Assembly: GCA_009784625.1 (NCBI GenBank)
Contig: WRBI01000005.1
Location: forward strand, 1 to 64,000
DNA length: 64,000 nt
Reading direction: 5' to 3'
Source of the DNA: Oscillospiraceae bacterium
GTDB lineage: Bacteria > Bacillota > Clostridia > Oscillospirales > Ruminococcaceae
Below the pieces are notes generated by a model. That model was not told where the DNA came from. It made no database searches and saw nothing but the letters and a program-made list of their open reading frames with translations. The position numbers and the translations under genes are program-made. Positions 52,050 to 60,247 of the stretch are shown piece by piece; position 1 is the stretch's first letter, and each line of letters begins with the position of its first letter.

Positions 52050-52644
52050 ACAGCAGACTTCCTTTCCGGCCTCTGAGCGAGGACAAAAGCTTTACCATCA
52101 GGATACCGGTCAGGATGGACGCGGACGAGGCCGCCCAGCTGGCCGGCATGATCTCCATCGGGGACGCCGAGCCGGCGTTTGCCCGAAGCAGCGCGATGGT
52201 GGTCGGAATGATTTGCAGGGACGCGGTGTTCAAGACCACGAACATGCACATGTGGTCGCTGGCCGTATCGCTGTGGCCGTTTAGCTCAGAAAGCTTGCTC
52301 ATAGCCGCGATGCCCAGCGGGGTGGCCGCATTCCCCAGCCCCAGCAGATTGGCTGAGATGTTCAGGCAGATGGCCTGCGCCGCCTCGCTCTTGGGTGACA
52401 GCCCCTTAAAGAGCAGGCGGATGAAAGGCGAAAACAACCGGCTGATCTGTTCGGTCAGCTTAGCCTGGCTGGCCACACGCATCACCCCGCTCCAAAGGCA
52501 GATGGCGCCGGCCAGCGTCAGCCCGAGCTGAATCGCCTCGCCGCCCGAAGTGATCACCGCGCTTGAAACCTCTCCCATCCGGCCCAGCCCCGCCCCGAAT
52601 AGAAGTGAGATCGCGCACAGTCCAAAAAAGATCCACTTCATCAT
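52036..52644 (-). CDS. spmA: Spore maturation protein A
   Basis: 202 aa membrane protein. GEAIQLGLTLAGAICLWSGVMRVA, NISANLLGLGNAATPLGI, VLNTASLQIIPTTIALLRAN are SpmA hallmarks. ATG after AGGAGGATGATGCGTT. With SpmB it is needed for full spore heat resistance. Confidence 0.93.
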   Translation of the reverse strand: MMKWIFFGLCAISLLFGAGLGRMGEVSSAVITSGGEAIQLGLTLAGAICLWSGVMRVASQAKLTEQISRLFSPFIRLLFKGLSPKSEAAQAICLNISANLLGLGNAATPLGIAAMSKLSELNGHSDTASDHMCMFVVLNTASLQIIPTTIALLRANAGSASPMEIMPASWAASSASILTGILMVKLLSSLRGRKGSLLYGRA

Positions 52645-52777
52645 AACGCATCATCCTCCTGTCCACTTCATTTTATGTGAACAACCCCGTCAAACATTCC
52701 AAACCGGTATCAATTGTCCCATTACCCCGGATTAATTCAGTGCAAATTGTCGATTTAAGTATCTATTAAGTTTTTAT

Positions 52778-52806
52778 TTGACAATTATGGAAAAATATGC
52801 TATAGT
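52778..52806 (+). promoter_or_regulatory. Sigma-A promoter of the AbrB-like gene
   Basis: TTGACA 52778-52783, 17 bp, TATAGT 52801-52806; start codon about 45 bp downstream. Confidence 0.75.
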
Positions 52807-52849
52807 GTGTTAAAGAGTAAAAAATACATAACTACAGGAGGAAGAGAAA

Positions 52850-53095
52850 ATGAAATCAACTGGCATTGTGAGGCGGATTGACGATCTGGGGAGAATCGTT
52901 TTGCCGAGAGAGCTGCGAAGGATTTTAGAAATCCAAGAGCGGGACGCGATTGAAATATTTGTGGACGGAAATTTCATCATGCTTCAAAAATATGAGCCCA
53001 GCTGTATCTTTTGTGGCAACGCCGAGAACGTAAACGGATACAAAGGCAAGAACATCTGTGAAGTCTGCATGAATGAACTGAAAACAAAGGACTAG
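52850..53095 (+). CDS. AbrB/SpoVT-type transition-state regulator with zinc-finger tail
   Basis: 81 aa. MKSTGIVRRIDDLGRIVLPRELRR is the AbrB swapped-hairpin DNA-binding domain. The C-terminus CIFCGNAENVNGYKGKNICEVCM has two C-x2-C pairs, a zinc ribbon instead of the Bacillus AbrB oligomerisation domain. Common in Clostridia as a global regulator of the growth/sporulation transition. AGGAGGAAGAGAAA-ATG and a near-consensus promoter suggest high expression. Confidence 0.9.
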   Translation: MKSTGIVRRIDDLGRIVLPRELRRILEIQERDAIEIFVDGNFIMLQKYEPSCIFCGNAENVNGYKGKNICEVCMNELKTKD

Positions 53096-53114
53096 GAAGA
53101 CCGGCAGCAAGCAA

Positions 53115-53141
53115 AAGGCCACCCGCAAAGGTGGCCTTTTT
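53115..53141. terminator. Bidirectional terminator
   Basis: AAGGCCACC-CGCAAA-GGTGGCC followed by TTTTT, between the AbrB-like gene and the convergent flavodiiron gene. Confidence 0.85.
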
Positions 53142-53158
53142 GAGATTGAATACAGGTT

Positions 53159-55024
53159 CTAAATTTTTTCAAAATCATCTGCCCCGTGTTTGCAGAGGGG
53201 ACAGATGAAGTCGGCGGGCAGGGGGTCGCCCTCATAGACATACCCGCATATCTTGCAGACATGGCCGGGTTTGCCCTGAGAGGCAGGCGGGCCGGGCTTT
53301 GGCTTGATATTGGCAAAGTAGTAGTCGTAAGTGCAGCTGGGCTGGCTGCCGGCTGCCTGGGCGCCGGTGACTTCCGCGATGAAAACCGTGTGGGTGCCGC
53401 AGTCGGTGGTGGAGACAACTTTGCCGCTTATGATGGCGGTTGCGCAGTCGTCTTTCAGGGCGTACAGGCCGTTATCCATAAGAGTCAGGCCGGCTGCCCA
53501 GGGATGTGGGTTTTGGCCAAGCTTGTTTATGGTCCGCCCCGAAGTAAAGCCAAAATGTTCAAACAGGCTGAACGGCGCGGCCTGGGAGAGCACGCTGGCC
53601 GCAAGCTGGCCGGTCTTCAAAATCATGTCGTGGGTGAAGTTTTCTTTGCTGACCGCCACCGAAATTTGCAGGGGGGAGGATGCGACCTGCTCGACTGTGT
53701 TTACAATACAGCCGTTGTGTTTGTCCCCATCTTTGGCCGTCAGCAAAAACAAGCCGTAAGGAATTTTACGCAAAGCCTTTCCGTCCAATATGGCGGGTGC
53801 GCCGCTGACAGGGGGGGCGGAACCGCTTTGGGGGAAGGTGGCCGCGATGGCCTCCGCAAGGGCTAAAAGCTCCGAGTGCTTGTCCGGCTTGACGCTGGAT
53901 TTTAGCGAGACCTCGCCGATAAACCGCATGTCTTTACACTGCGAGAGCTTTTCGCGCATCAGCTTGCCGCTGGAGGCCGACCACGAGCCGTTTTCGATCA
54001 GGGCGACTTCCCGGTTTTGAATGTTGTGCGCGGCAAGATCGTAAATCAACGCCTCCATGGTCACAAAGATCCCATTGTTGTAGGTGGTTGAAGCAAAGCA
54101 GAGGTGGCTCCACCTAAAGGCCGCCGCCACAATCTCAGAGGCGGGGGTGATCGCCACGTCATAGACAACCGTTTTGATCCCGCGGTCCCGCAGGCGGCAG
54201 GCCAAAATTTCGGCGGCGTTTTCGGTGTTCCCGTAAATGGACGCGTAGGCGATCATCACGCCCGCTTCTTCCGGCCGGTAGCTGCTCCACATCTGATGTG
54301 GAGCGATGATTTCGCTCAGGTTTTTCCGCCAGACAAAACCGTGAAGCGGGCAGATCATCTCGATTTCGAGCCCCGCCGCTTTTTTGAGCAGGGCCTGGGT
54401 CTGCACACCGTACTTGCCCACAATGTTTGTGTAGTAGCGCCGGGTTTCGTCCAGATAATCCCTGGCAAAATTGACCTCATCGGCAAAGATCGCTCCGTCC
54501 AGCGCTCCGAAACAGCCGAAAGCGTCGGCTGAAAAGAGGGTGCGGGATGTTTCATCGTAAGTAACCATGACCTCCGGCCAGTGAACCATGGACGCCATCA
54601 AAAAGCGCAGGGTGTGTTTACCGGTGGCCAGCGTGTCGTTTTCTTTGACAATCAGCCGCTTGACCCCATCGCGCAGGGTGAAGAACTGGTCGACAAAGTC
54701 GGATGACTTTTGATTGGCGACAATGGTGACGTCCGGGTAACGCGCCAAAACGTCCAGGATGGCGGCGCTGTGATCGGGCTCGAGATGCTGCAGAACAAGG
54801 TAATCGAGCGGGCGGCCGCCCAGCGCCTCTTCTAAGTTTTCACAAAACCGCTCGCGGAGTGCCTTGTCCACCGTGTCGAACAGGACAGTTTGATCGTCCA
54901 GCAGCAGATAGGCGTTGTATGACACCCCTTTGGGCACCGAGTATACGCCCTCAAACAACGGGATGCGCCGGTCGTTCCCGCCGACCCACCACAGATTATC
55001 TCTCACTTGTTTTATGCAGTGCAT
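53159..55024 (-). CDS. Flavodiiron protein fused to flavin reductase and rubredoxin
   Basis: 621 aa, three domains. Residues 1-250 are the metallo-beta-lactamase diiron domain with LQHLEPDHS, MVHWPEV, FSADAFG and CPLHGFV carrying the ligands. Residues about 255-395 are flavodoxin (MIAYASIYGNTENAAE). Residues about 425-570 are FMN-binding flavin reductase. The last 40 residues are a rubredoxin (VCKICGYVYEG, FICPLCKHG). It should reduce O2 (or NO) using electrons passed inside one polypeptide, protecting an anaerobe. The stop TAG lies in a family B repeat end (TAGAACCTGTA). Confidence 0.93.
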   Translation of the reverse strand: MHCIKQVRDNLWWVGGNDRRIPLFEGVYSVPKGVSYNAYLLLDDQTVLFDTVDKALRERFCENLEEALGGRPLDYLVLQHLEPDHSAAILDVLARYPDVTIVANQKSSDFVDQFFTLRDGVKRLIVKENDTLATGKHTLRFLMASMVHWPEVMVTYDETSRTLFSADAFGCFGALDGAIFADEVNFARDYLDETRRYYTNIVGKYGVQTQALLKKAAGLEIEMICPLHGFVWRKNLSEIIAPHQMWSSYRPEEAGVMIAYASIYGNTENAAEILACRLRDRGIKTVVYDVAITPASEIVAAAFRWSHLCFASTTYNNGIFVTMEALIYDLAAHNIQNREVALIENGSWSASSGKLMREKLSQCKDMRFIGEVSLKSSVKPDKHSELLALAEAIAATFPQSGSAPPVSGAPAILDGKALRKIPYGLFLLTAKDGDKHNGCIVNTVEQVASSPLQISVAVSKENFTHDMILKTGQLAASVLSQAAPFSLFEHFGFTSGRTINKLGQNPHPWAAGLTLMDNGLYALKDDCATAIISGKVVSTTDCGTHTVFIAEVTGAQAAGSQPSCTYDYYFANIKPKPGPPASQGKPGHVCKICGYVYEGDPLPADFICPLCKHGADDFEKI

Positions 55025-55105
55025 GGTATTCCTCCTTTAAGAGCGGGCAGATGACCGCGCTCAAAAAATATTCTACTGCGTTTGGCAAAAATAGTCAAGG
55101 GTGGA

Positions 55106-55152
55106 CAAAAAGCAGAGCGCACAGTGCAGGAACACCGTGCGCTCTGCTTTTG
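55106..55152. terminator. Bidirectional terminator
   Basis: AGCAGAGCGCAC...GTGCGCTCTGCT with A and T runs on both sides; ends the surface-protein gene at 55184 on the - strand. Confidence 0.85.
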
Positions 55153-55183
55153 CAAAAAATGCGCTGATTGAGTTAGGTTTTGA

Positions 55184-56674
55184 TTACTTTCTTCTGCGGG
55201 TGACCAATGCGCCGGCGCCGAGCAGGGAGATGGTGCCAAGGCCGGTCAGAAGGCTGCTAACGCCCATTGCCACACCGGTGGCCGGGTTGTTTACGTTGGG
55301 GTGGTTGGGGCCTTCCGGCTCAGGCTCTTCGACGTTATTGTTATTGTTGTTTTCACCGCTGACAAGGTTCATGTCGGTGATCTCAACATCGGTCATAATG
55401 AACGAACCCAGGAAGTTTGTGCGGAAGGTGATCATGTCGTCCATCGAGTCGTAGTTTGTGCTGATGGGGGTGAGGGTGCCGTTCCGGTACAGGTAGGTGT
55501 AAATCCGGTTCCAGTCGCCGCTCACGTCGCTCACGTCAATTTTCATCTCGCCGTTGGCCGGGAAAGTTACGCCGGCGGGCAGTGAGAGGAATTTGAAGTC
55601 CTGGTCAAGGCGGTTGACAAGTGCGGGGACAACTTCCTGTGTCGTGTAGAAGTTTGTGTCGCCCATCCCGGACATGCGGCCGGTGAATTCCCAGCTGCCG
55701 TCGTCAAAGGCTAGGTGGATGGGGCGGAAGTTGTGGTTGCGCACAAGGCGTTCCATTTCGGCCCGCATGATGACCGGGTAGTTGTTGGAAAGGGTTACGG
55801 TATCGCCTTCGGTGTAGCTGTCAATCTCGTCTCTGGTCATTCTCGGCCAGCCAACATCGAAAGCCGCGGTGGATTCAACCGGCTGTGCGGTGGCGGGGGA
55901 AACAGGCAAAGGCAGCTCGCCGGTGGTCGAAAGGGTGATGGTTACTTCGTTCATTCTGGTGGTGTAAGTTTCGCGTGTGGTCAGTTCAAGCTGGAAGCGG
56001 CGGGTGCCGGCGTTGGGGCGGGTTCTGAGGGTCGCGTTCGAGATGTTGGAAGTGCCGCGGCCGGCGCGAACGCGCAGTCTGCCGTTTGTCAGGGTGCTTT
56101 CTCTAGCGGGGACAGCGGGAATTTCAGCAACAGGCGGTGTTTCCCACACGTCTTCGTTGACACCGGGGTCAAGAACCCAGCCCGGAGGGCGCACGCCGGG
56201 GACAGCGGGAATCAAGGGAGTGCCCGGGGTGGCGGGAGCACCGGAAATAACCGCTTCGGTCAGGGGTACAAGTGCTGCGTTCAGCGAGCTGCCGGAGGCA
56301 ACGCTTTGCAGGATCGGTGCGCCGGTCGGGTTGTAGTAAATGTCGAAATTGTATTCACTGTTGGGCAAAAGGTTCGCTTCCGGGCGGACGACCATGCCGT
56401 CGCTGACCAGGAAGATTTCGCCGGCGCCGATGCTTACCTGGTTTTCGTTGCCGGTCCAGGCAATGCTGGGCGCGATGCTGATAAATTCGTCAAACACGCC
56501 GTCAATGAAGGCGTCCTGCGCTGCGTCATTGCTGCGCGGGCTGATGGGTGTGCCGGTGGAATTTCTGCCACTGGCCGCACCTTGCAGTGCGGTTGGGTCT
56601 TCAGCGGCAAAAGCGCCAACGCCCATGGTGAGTACCAGTGTGAAGATCAAAAGCAGGGATGCTACTTTTTTCAT
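55184..56674 (-). CDS. Secreted surface protein with NPATG C-terminal anchor motif
   Basis: ATG at 56674 after TTGGAGGAAACCGACCA; 496 aa. Signal peptide MKKVASLLLIFTLVLTMGVGAFA. The mature part is rich in Thr, Val and Pro with repeated beta-type segments (RLRVRAGRGTSNISNATLRT). An acidic Asn/Glu/Pro linker leads to NNPATG, a hydrophobic helix (MGVSSLLTGLGTISLLGAGALV) and TRRRK. This is a sortase-type sorting signal with NPATG in place of LPxTG, or a simple membrane anchor. No sortase gene is in the window. Function unknown. Confidence 0.75.
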   Translation of the reverse strand: MKKVASLLLIFTLVLTMGVGAFAAEDPTALQGAASGRNSTGTPISPRSNDAAQDAFIDGVFDEFISIAPSIAWTGNENQVSIGAGEIFLVSDGMVVRPEANLLPNSEYNFDIYYNPTGAPILQSVASGSSLNAALVPLTEAVISGAPATPGTPLIPAVPGVRPPGWVLDPGVNEDVWETPPVAEIPAVPARESTLTNGRLRVRAGRGTSNISNATLRTRPNAGTRRFQLELTTRETYTTRMNEVTITLSTTGELPLPVSPATAQPVESTAAFDVGWPRMTRDEIDSYTEGDTVTLSNNYPVIMRAEMERLVRNHNFRPIHLAFDDGSWEFTGRMSGMGDTNFYTTQEVVPALVNRLDQDFKFLSLPAGVTFPANGEMKIDVSDVSGDWNRIYTYLYRNGTLTPISTNYDSMDDMITFRTNFLGSFIMTDVEITDMNLVSGENNNNNNVEEPEPEGPNHPNVNNPATGVAMGVSSLLTGLGTISLLGAGALVTRRRK

Positions 56675-57013
56675 TGGTCGGTTTCCTCCAAAAATTGTAT
56701 TTGTCAAAGATTATCCAGAGCACTTGGCTTCTGGAAAATAGTATGTGATGATTTTTCCTGTATTAGCAGTGGATGTTTCTGCCAATAACAGGTGACCACA
56801 CATTTTTGACAAAAGCGTTACAGACTAAAAGCAAGTGCGTTTTTCCCGCGCCTGTGACGACGCCGGGCAATCACGGATAAAACTTTGACGCAAATAGGTT
56901 TTCCAAAGAAAACGAAAAAACAACCGGTAAAAGAAAGTAGGCGATGGCAATGTTTGGATTCACCGTTTGTTTACCGGCTGTAAACACTTTTAACCGCGCC
57001 GGGATAACGAAAC
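56675..57013. other. Intergenic, no gene recognised
   Basis: About 340 bp between the surface-protein gene and the terminator of the small gene at 57096. I see no ORF, RNA family or repeat in it. A TTGACAAATACAAT stretch on the - strand near 56700 may be part of the surface-protein promoter. Confidence 0.4.
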
Positions 57014-57053
57014 AAAAGGGAAACGAAAGTACATGCACTTTCGTTTCCCCTTT
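57014..57053 (-). terminator. Terminator of the 47-aa gene
   Basis: AAGGGAAACGAAAGT-ACATGC-ACTTTCGTTTCCCCTT; perfect stem with T-rich ends, downstream of 57096 on the - strand. Confidence 0.8.
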
Positions 57054-57095
57054 ATTTACCTGTGGCCAGCAATGTTTTTGCGATTTGTCATATTT

Positions 57096-57239
57096 TTAGC
57101 GGTTTGTGTTCGGGCCAAGCGCTTCTTTCTTGGCGTTGTGCGGCTGAAGCTCGCCGGGCGCGGCCGCTTTTGGCGGCTTGCTTTGGTTTACGGCGGCAGG
57201 TTTGTTGGGCTTTTGGATTTTATCAGATTTTTTTGACAT
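57096..57239 (-). CDS. Small basic protein (47 aa), conserved-looking
   Basis: ATG at 57239 with GAGGTGATCAAA upstream; 47 aa beginning MSKKSDKIQKPNKPAAVNQS and ending KKEALGPNTNR. The listed longer ORF includes repeat sequence upstream. Own ribosome-binding site and terminator support a real gene. I believe small Lys/Pro/Asn-rich proteins with this kind of ALGPNT-R tail are widespread in Clostridia, but function is unknown. It is probably disordered. Confidence 0.6.
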   Translation of the reverse strand: MSKKSDKIQKPNKPAAVNQSKPPKAAAPGELQPHNAKKEALGPNTNR

Positions 57240-57252
57240 TTTGATCACCTCA

Positions 57253-57449
57253 ATATAATAGTCAACCAATTTAAAAATCAGAGCGTCTTTGCGGCCTGTT
57301 TTGCGCTCCGCCGCGTCTTCCTCTTCGGCGGACGCTGTAGGTGCGCACGGCCACGGTATGAATAAGCCTGCCTTCGCCGCTGCCCTTGCGGGGTACAAAA
57401 CATTCGCGCAAATCCTGCCCTGTCTTTTAAGTTCGTCAGCTATATTATG
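57253..57449. repeat. Inverted-repeat element, family C copy 2
   Basis: Left ATAATAGTCAACCAATTTAAAA, right (inverted) TTTTAAGTTCGTCAGCTATATTAT. The interior GCGGCCTGTTTTGCGCTCCGCC and AAGCCTGCCTTCGCCGC match copy 1 at 35955. Confidence 0.7.
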
Positions 57450-57468
57450 TCCGTGTGAGGGGGCAAAA

Positions 57469-57504
57469 CAAAGCGCACCGGCTAAATTTTACCGGTGCGC
57501 TTAA
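57469..57504 (-). terminator. Terminator of the amidase gene
   Basis: AAGCGCACCGG-ctaaatttta-CCGGTGCGCTT with a T-rich tract on the - strand side. Confidence 0.8.
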
Positions 57505-57521
57505 GACCTGTGTTCAGCTGA

Positions 57522-59552
57522 TTAACTCAGCGCGCTTACGATGCCTTGCGCGATTCCTCTGGCGTTTTGGCGGATGACATTCGGGTCGGTAAGGCGCTCA
57601 TATTCGACCGGGTGGGACATAAACCCGACTTCAAGAAGCATGGAGGGCGCCCGGCTGAGCAGCGTGACCCGGAAGAGGCCCTGATTGACCTGGCGGCGGT
57701 TGCGGCCTGTGGCCGTGACCAGGCCGTCCAAAATACGGGTGGAGAGCGTTTGTGCCATCGGGGTGTGGAAGAAGACTTCGGCCCCGTGAACGGTATTTGC
57801 GTTTGTGCTTTCAAGCAATGCATTGTGGTGTACCGATATAAACATGTCGGCTTCACTGGTCGCAAACATGTGCAGCCGCTCGTCCAGCGATACCGTTTGA
57901 TCGAGGCGGGTGCGGGTCATGAGTACCTGTGCGCCGAGCGCCTGCAATTCATTGCGCAGGACAACTGAGTTTGCCATGTTCAGGGTGTTTTCGTCCGGGC
58001 CGAAACCGGCCGCGATCCCCATTGCGCCAGGGTCGCTCCCGCCGTGGCCGGGGTCAAGCATGATGATCACCCCGCTCAGCGGCTGGGCGGCATTGCCTGA
58101 AACGCGGGGGCGATACTGGAATCGCAGTACGGTGTCGTTCCCGTCATACCAAACCTGATAGCCCCACCAGAGCGACTGGTTGGAAATTGTAAAAGCGTAA
58201 GTGACGCTGTTGTTGTCGTTGACGGTGGTGGTGACCGACGAGAAGAGCCGGGAGTTCTGCGCGCTGATCTGCGGTGAGCCGGCCGTATTAAATAAGGTAA
58301 AGTAGAAGACGCCGTCCTGCAGCCGGGTGCTGTGGGCGGCCCGGCTATTGCCGCTAAAATTGTACAGCTCCCAGCGCTGGTTGTTGAATGTGGTAACCCC
58401 GGTCAGCCCGTTGCCGATCGAAACCTGCCCCTCAATGATTTCGGCGTGCGCTTTTGAGATGAACCCGCCCGAGAAAAGCCCAAAGTGGGTGTTGGTTTCC
58501 GAGTGGACAAAGTCGGTCGCTCCGGTCATCAACAGGTCGCGGATCGGGCCGGGAGGCGCCGCGGTGGGGGTGATAATCCCGAGATAAGCGGTCACGCGAA
58601 TGGCGATGTGGCTGCCCTGCCCGGCTACAAAGACGTCGCCGCTGCTTTGGAAGTTTGTGGTCACGCCGTTGTGGGTCAGTTGGTAACTTACCTTGCCCAC
58701 CCGGGTGGTTACCCCGGCGGGATAGTCGCTGCCGACCGGGATTTGCCCTCTGAACGTGGCCGGAATCCCCGGGTTTGCGGCGGCAACCTGCTGGAGGACG
58801 ACCGACTGCCCGCCAAATGACGCGACGACCCGGCTGCCGGACGGTGCTGTGGCCTCTACCGGCAGCATCCCGCCCGCGCGCACCCCGCCCTGGGTGGCCG
58901 GGAACATTGAGTTTTGCACAATGTTGTTGATTGGCCCGACACCGGGCACCCCTCGCCGGGTGATGACCATGGTAGTGGTGACATCCCCCTGCCGGGCGGT
59001 AAAGGTGTTATCGCCCATGTTCAGCTGAACCAGTACCCCCCATGTGCCGCGGGTACCCAGCCGCTCGACCTCCTGGCCGTTAAAGTACAGCGGCTGGCCG
59101 GGGTTGGAAGTGCCGGTGACAAAGTAGGCGGCCAGCTGTGTGGTCACCCGGTGATTGTCCCGCGCGGCCGGGCGGGTAACGTGAAAAGCCTGTGAAATCG
59201 AAAGGTCAAACGCGGCCAGCGGGTCGGCCGCAACATTTGAGATGATCTCCAGAGACGGCCGGGGCGCGATATTGTAAAGCGGGGCGGCCTCCGGGACTTC
59301 CTGCTCGTCTTCCGGGCCGGCGGGCGCGGCGGTTTCGGGCGCCGGAAAGATTTCCTGATCCGTTTCGGCATAAGGCGCAGCCTCCTGAACAGGTGGCTCA
59401 GGCCCGGCGGGCATGGGGTCGGATTCGACATAAGGCGCGGCCTCCCCGGCAGGCTGGTCAGGCGCCGTTCCGGCCGGAACGGCACAAGCGCTCGCAAAGA
59501 TGGCCAAACAGAGCAGCAGTGCAAGTGATTTGGTTTTTTTAAGCTTATTCAA
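57522..59552 (-). CDS. Large secreted N-acetylmuramoyl-L-alanine amidase
   Basis: TTG at 59552 after AAGGAGAGAAACA gives 676 aa with signal peptide MNKLKKTKSLALLLCLAIFASACA (possibly a weak lipobox); the listed start adds 94 residues of shadow sequence. After a Pro/Glu/Ala-rich linker (about 30-105) come Ig-like/bacterial-cell-wall domains. The C-terminal 185 residues are Amidase_3: IIMLDPGHGGSDPGAMG, DENTLNMANSVVL, LMTRTRLDQTVSLDERL, DMFISVHHNA, SMLLEVGFMSHPVE. Zinc ligands His, Glu and His are present. Cleaves the peptide stem from peptidoglycan in division, sporulation or germination. Confidence 0.9.
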   Translation of the reverse strand: MNKLKKTKSLALLLCLAIFASACAVPAGTAPDQPAGEAAPYVESDPMPAGPEPPVQEAAPYAETDQEIFPAPETAAPAGPEDEQEVPEAAPLYNIAPRPSLEIISNVAADPLAAFDLSISQAFHVTRPAARDNHRVTTQLAAYFVTGTSNPGQPLYFNGQEVERLGTRGTWGVLVQLNMGDNTFTARQGDVTTTMVITRRGVPGVGPINNIVQNSMFPATQGGVRAGGMLPVEATAPSGSRVVASFGGQSVVLQQVAAANPGIPATFRGQIPVGSDYPAGVTTRVGKVSYQLTHNGVTTNFQSSGDVFVAGQGSHIAIRVTAYLGIITPTAAPPGPIRDLLMTGATDFVHSETNTHFGLFSGGFISKAHAEIIEGQVSIGNGLTGVTTFNNQRWELYNFSGNSRAAHSTRLQDGVFYFTLFNTAGSPQISAQNSRLFSSVTTTVNDNNSVTYAFTISNQSLWWGYQVWYDGNDTVLRFQYRPRVSGNAAQPLSGVIIMLDPGHGGSDPGAMGIAAGFGPDENTLNMANSVVLRNELQALGAQVLMTRTRLDQTVSLDERLHMFATSEADMFISVHHNALLESTNANTVHGAEVFFHTPMAQTLSTRILDGLVTATGRNRRQVNQGLFRVTLLSRAPSMLLEVGFMSHPVEYERLTDPNVIRQNARGIAQGIVSALS

Positions 59553-59615
59553 TGTTTCTCTCCTTATGTTTACAAAGGCGGGCTTGCGTGTGAAAACTAT
59601 GTAAAGCGGACGGTT

Positions 59616-59635
59616 AGAACCTGTATACAGGTTCT
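59616..59635. repeat. 20-bp perfect palindrome, fused family B ends
   Basis: AGAACCTGTATACAGGTTCT, exactly the outer ends of family B elements joined head to head without interior. It touches the stop codon of the 59635 gene. Confidence 0.6.
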
Positions 59636-59853
59636 TAGAGCGTAAAATCGTCCGCGTCGAATTTTTCAAGCGCAAGCGGTCGGCGGGGGACGCGGGCAAT
59701 CGGGTCATAGCGGTAGTGGCGGCAGGAAAAACTCCTGTGTACGATCCCTTTTTTAACACAAGCCCGCAGCTGGTCGTTTCCGGCCGAACCGGCGAACTCG
59801 CAGTACTCACAAGCGGGCGGAATCCGCTTGCCAAACAAACTTCCGGTTGTCAT
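59635..59853 (-). CDS. Small Cys-rich protein (72 aa)
   Basis: ATG at 59853, preceded by GGGGGAATTTTGTTG; 72 aa. PPACEYCEFAG, then RACVKKGIVHRSFSCRHYRYDP: four Cys arranged like a small zinc or Fe-S site. Proteins with this 'YCEFA...CxKKGIV...SCRxxxYDP' pattern are common and unnamed in Oscillospirales (from memory, not checked). It ends with EKFDADDFTL and its TAA stop adjoins a family B palindrome. Confidence 0.7.
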   Translation of the reverse strand: MTTGSLFGKRIPPACEYCEFAGSAGNDQLRACVKKGIVHRSFSCRHYRYDPIARVPRRPLALEKFDADDFTL

Positions 59854-59912
59854 CAACAAAATTCCCCCAGCCTTTTTAAAGAATACAAATCATCTGACGA
59901 TATACACTTAAG

Positions 59913-60076
59913 TAGGGTGTGTTGACACAAATGGGAATGCACGGATTTTGAGTGAATTTTCGAGCATTTCAAGGCGGAGGAGGAAGGAATACTGTATGTA
60001 CTCCGACGAACGACAACGAAGAAAGGCTCAAAATTCACCAAAATACGGGCGTTCAGCTTTGTGTCAACACGCCCTA
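59913..60076. repeat. TA-flanked MITE, family A copy 3 (internally deleted)
   Basis: Same ends as 40154-40357 (TA-GGGTGTGTTGACACAAA ... TTTGTGTCAACACGCCC-TA), but about 40 bp shorter because the segment from GAGACTCTTCGC to TTTGTAACG is missing. Confidence 0.85.
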
Positions 60077-60247
60077 GGTTGTATACAATCATATTGTAAC
60101 AAAGAATCGGCAAAAAATCTACAGTAAAACAGATCTTTCATGAAAAGTGACCGATGGCGTTGACTTTTTCGCCTGCGTTGGGTAATATAAAGGTGTGTTT
60201 GCTCTCTTAAAACACGGGGTGTAGACGCCGGAAAGCATGGGGTGAAT

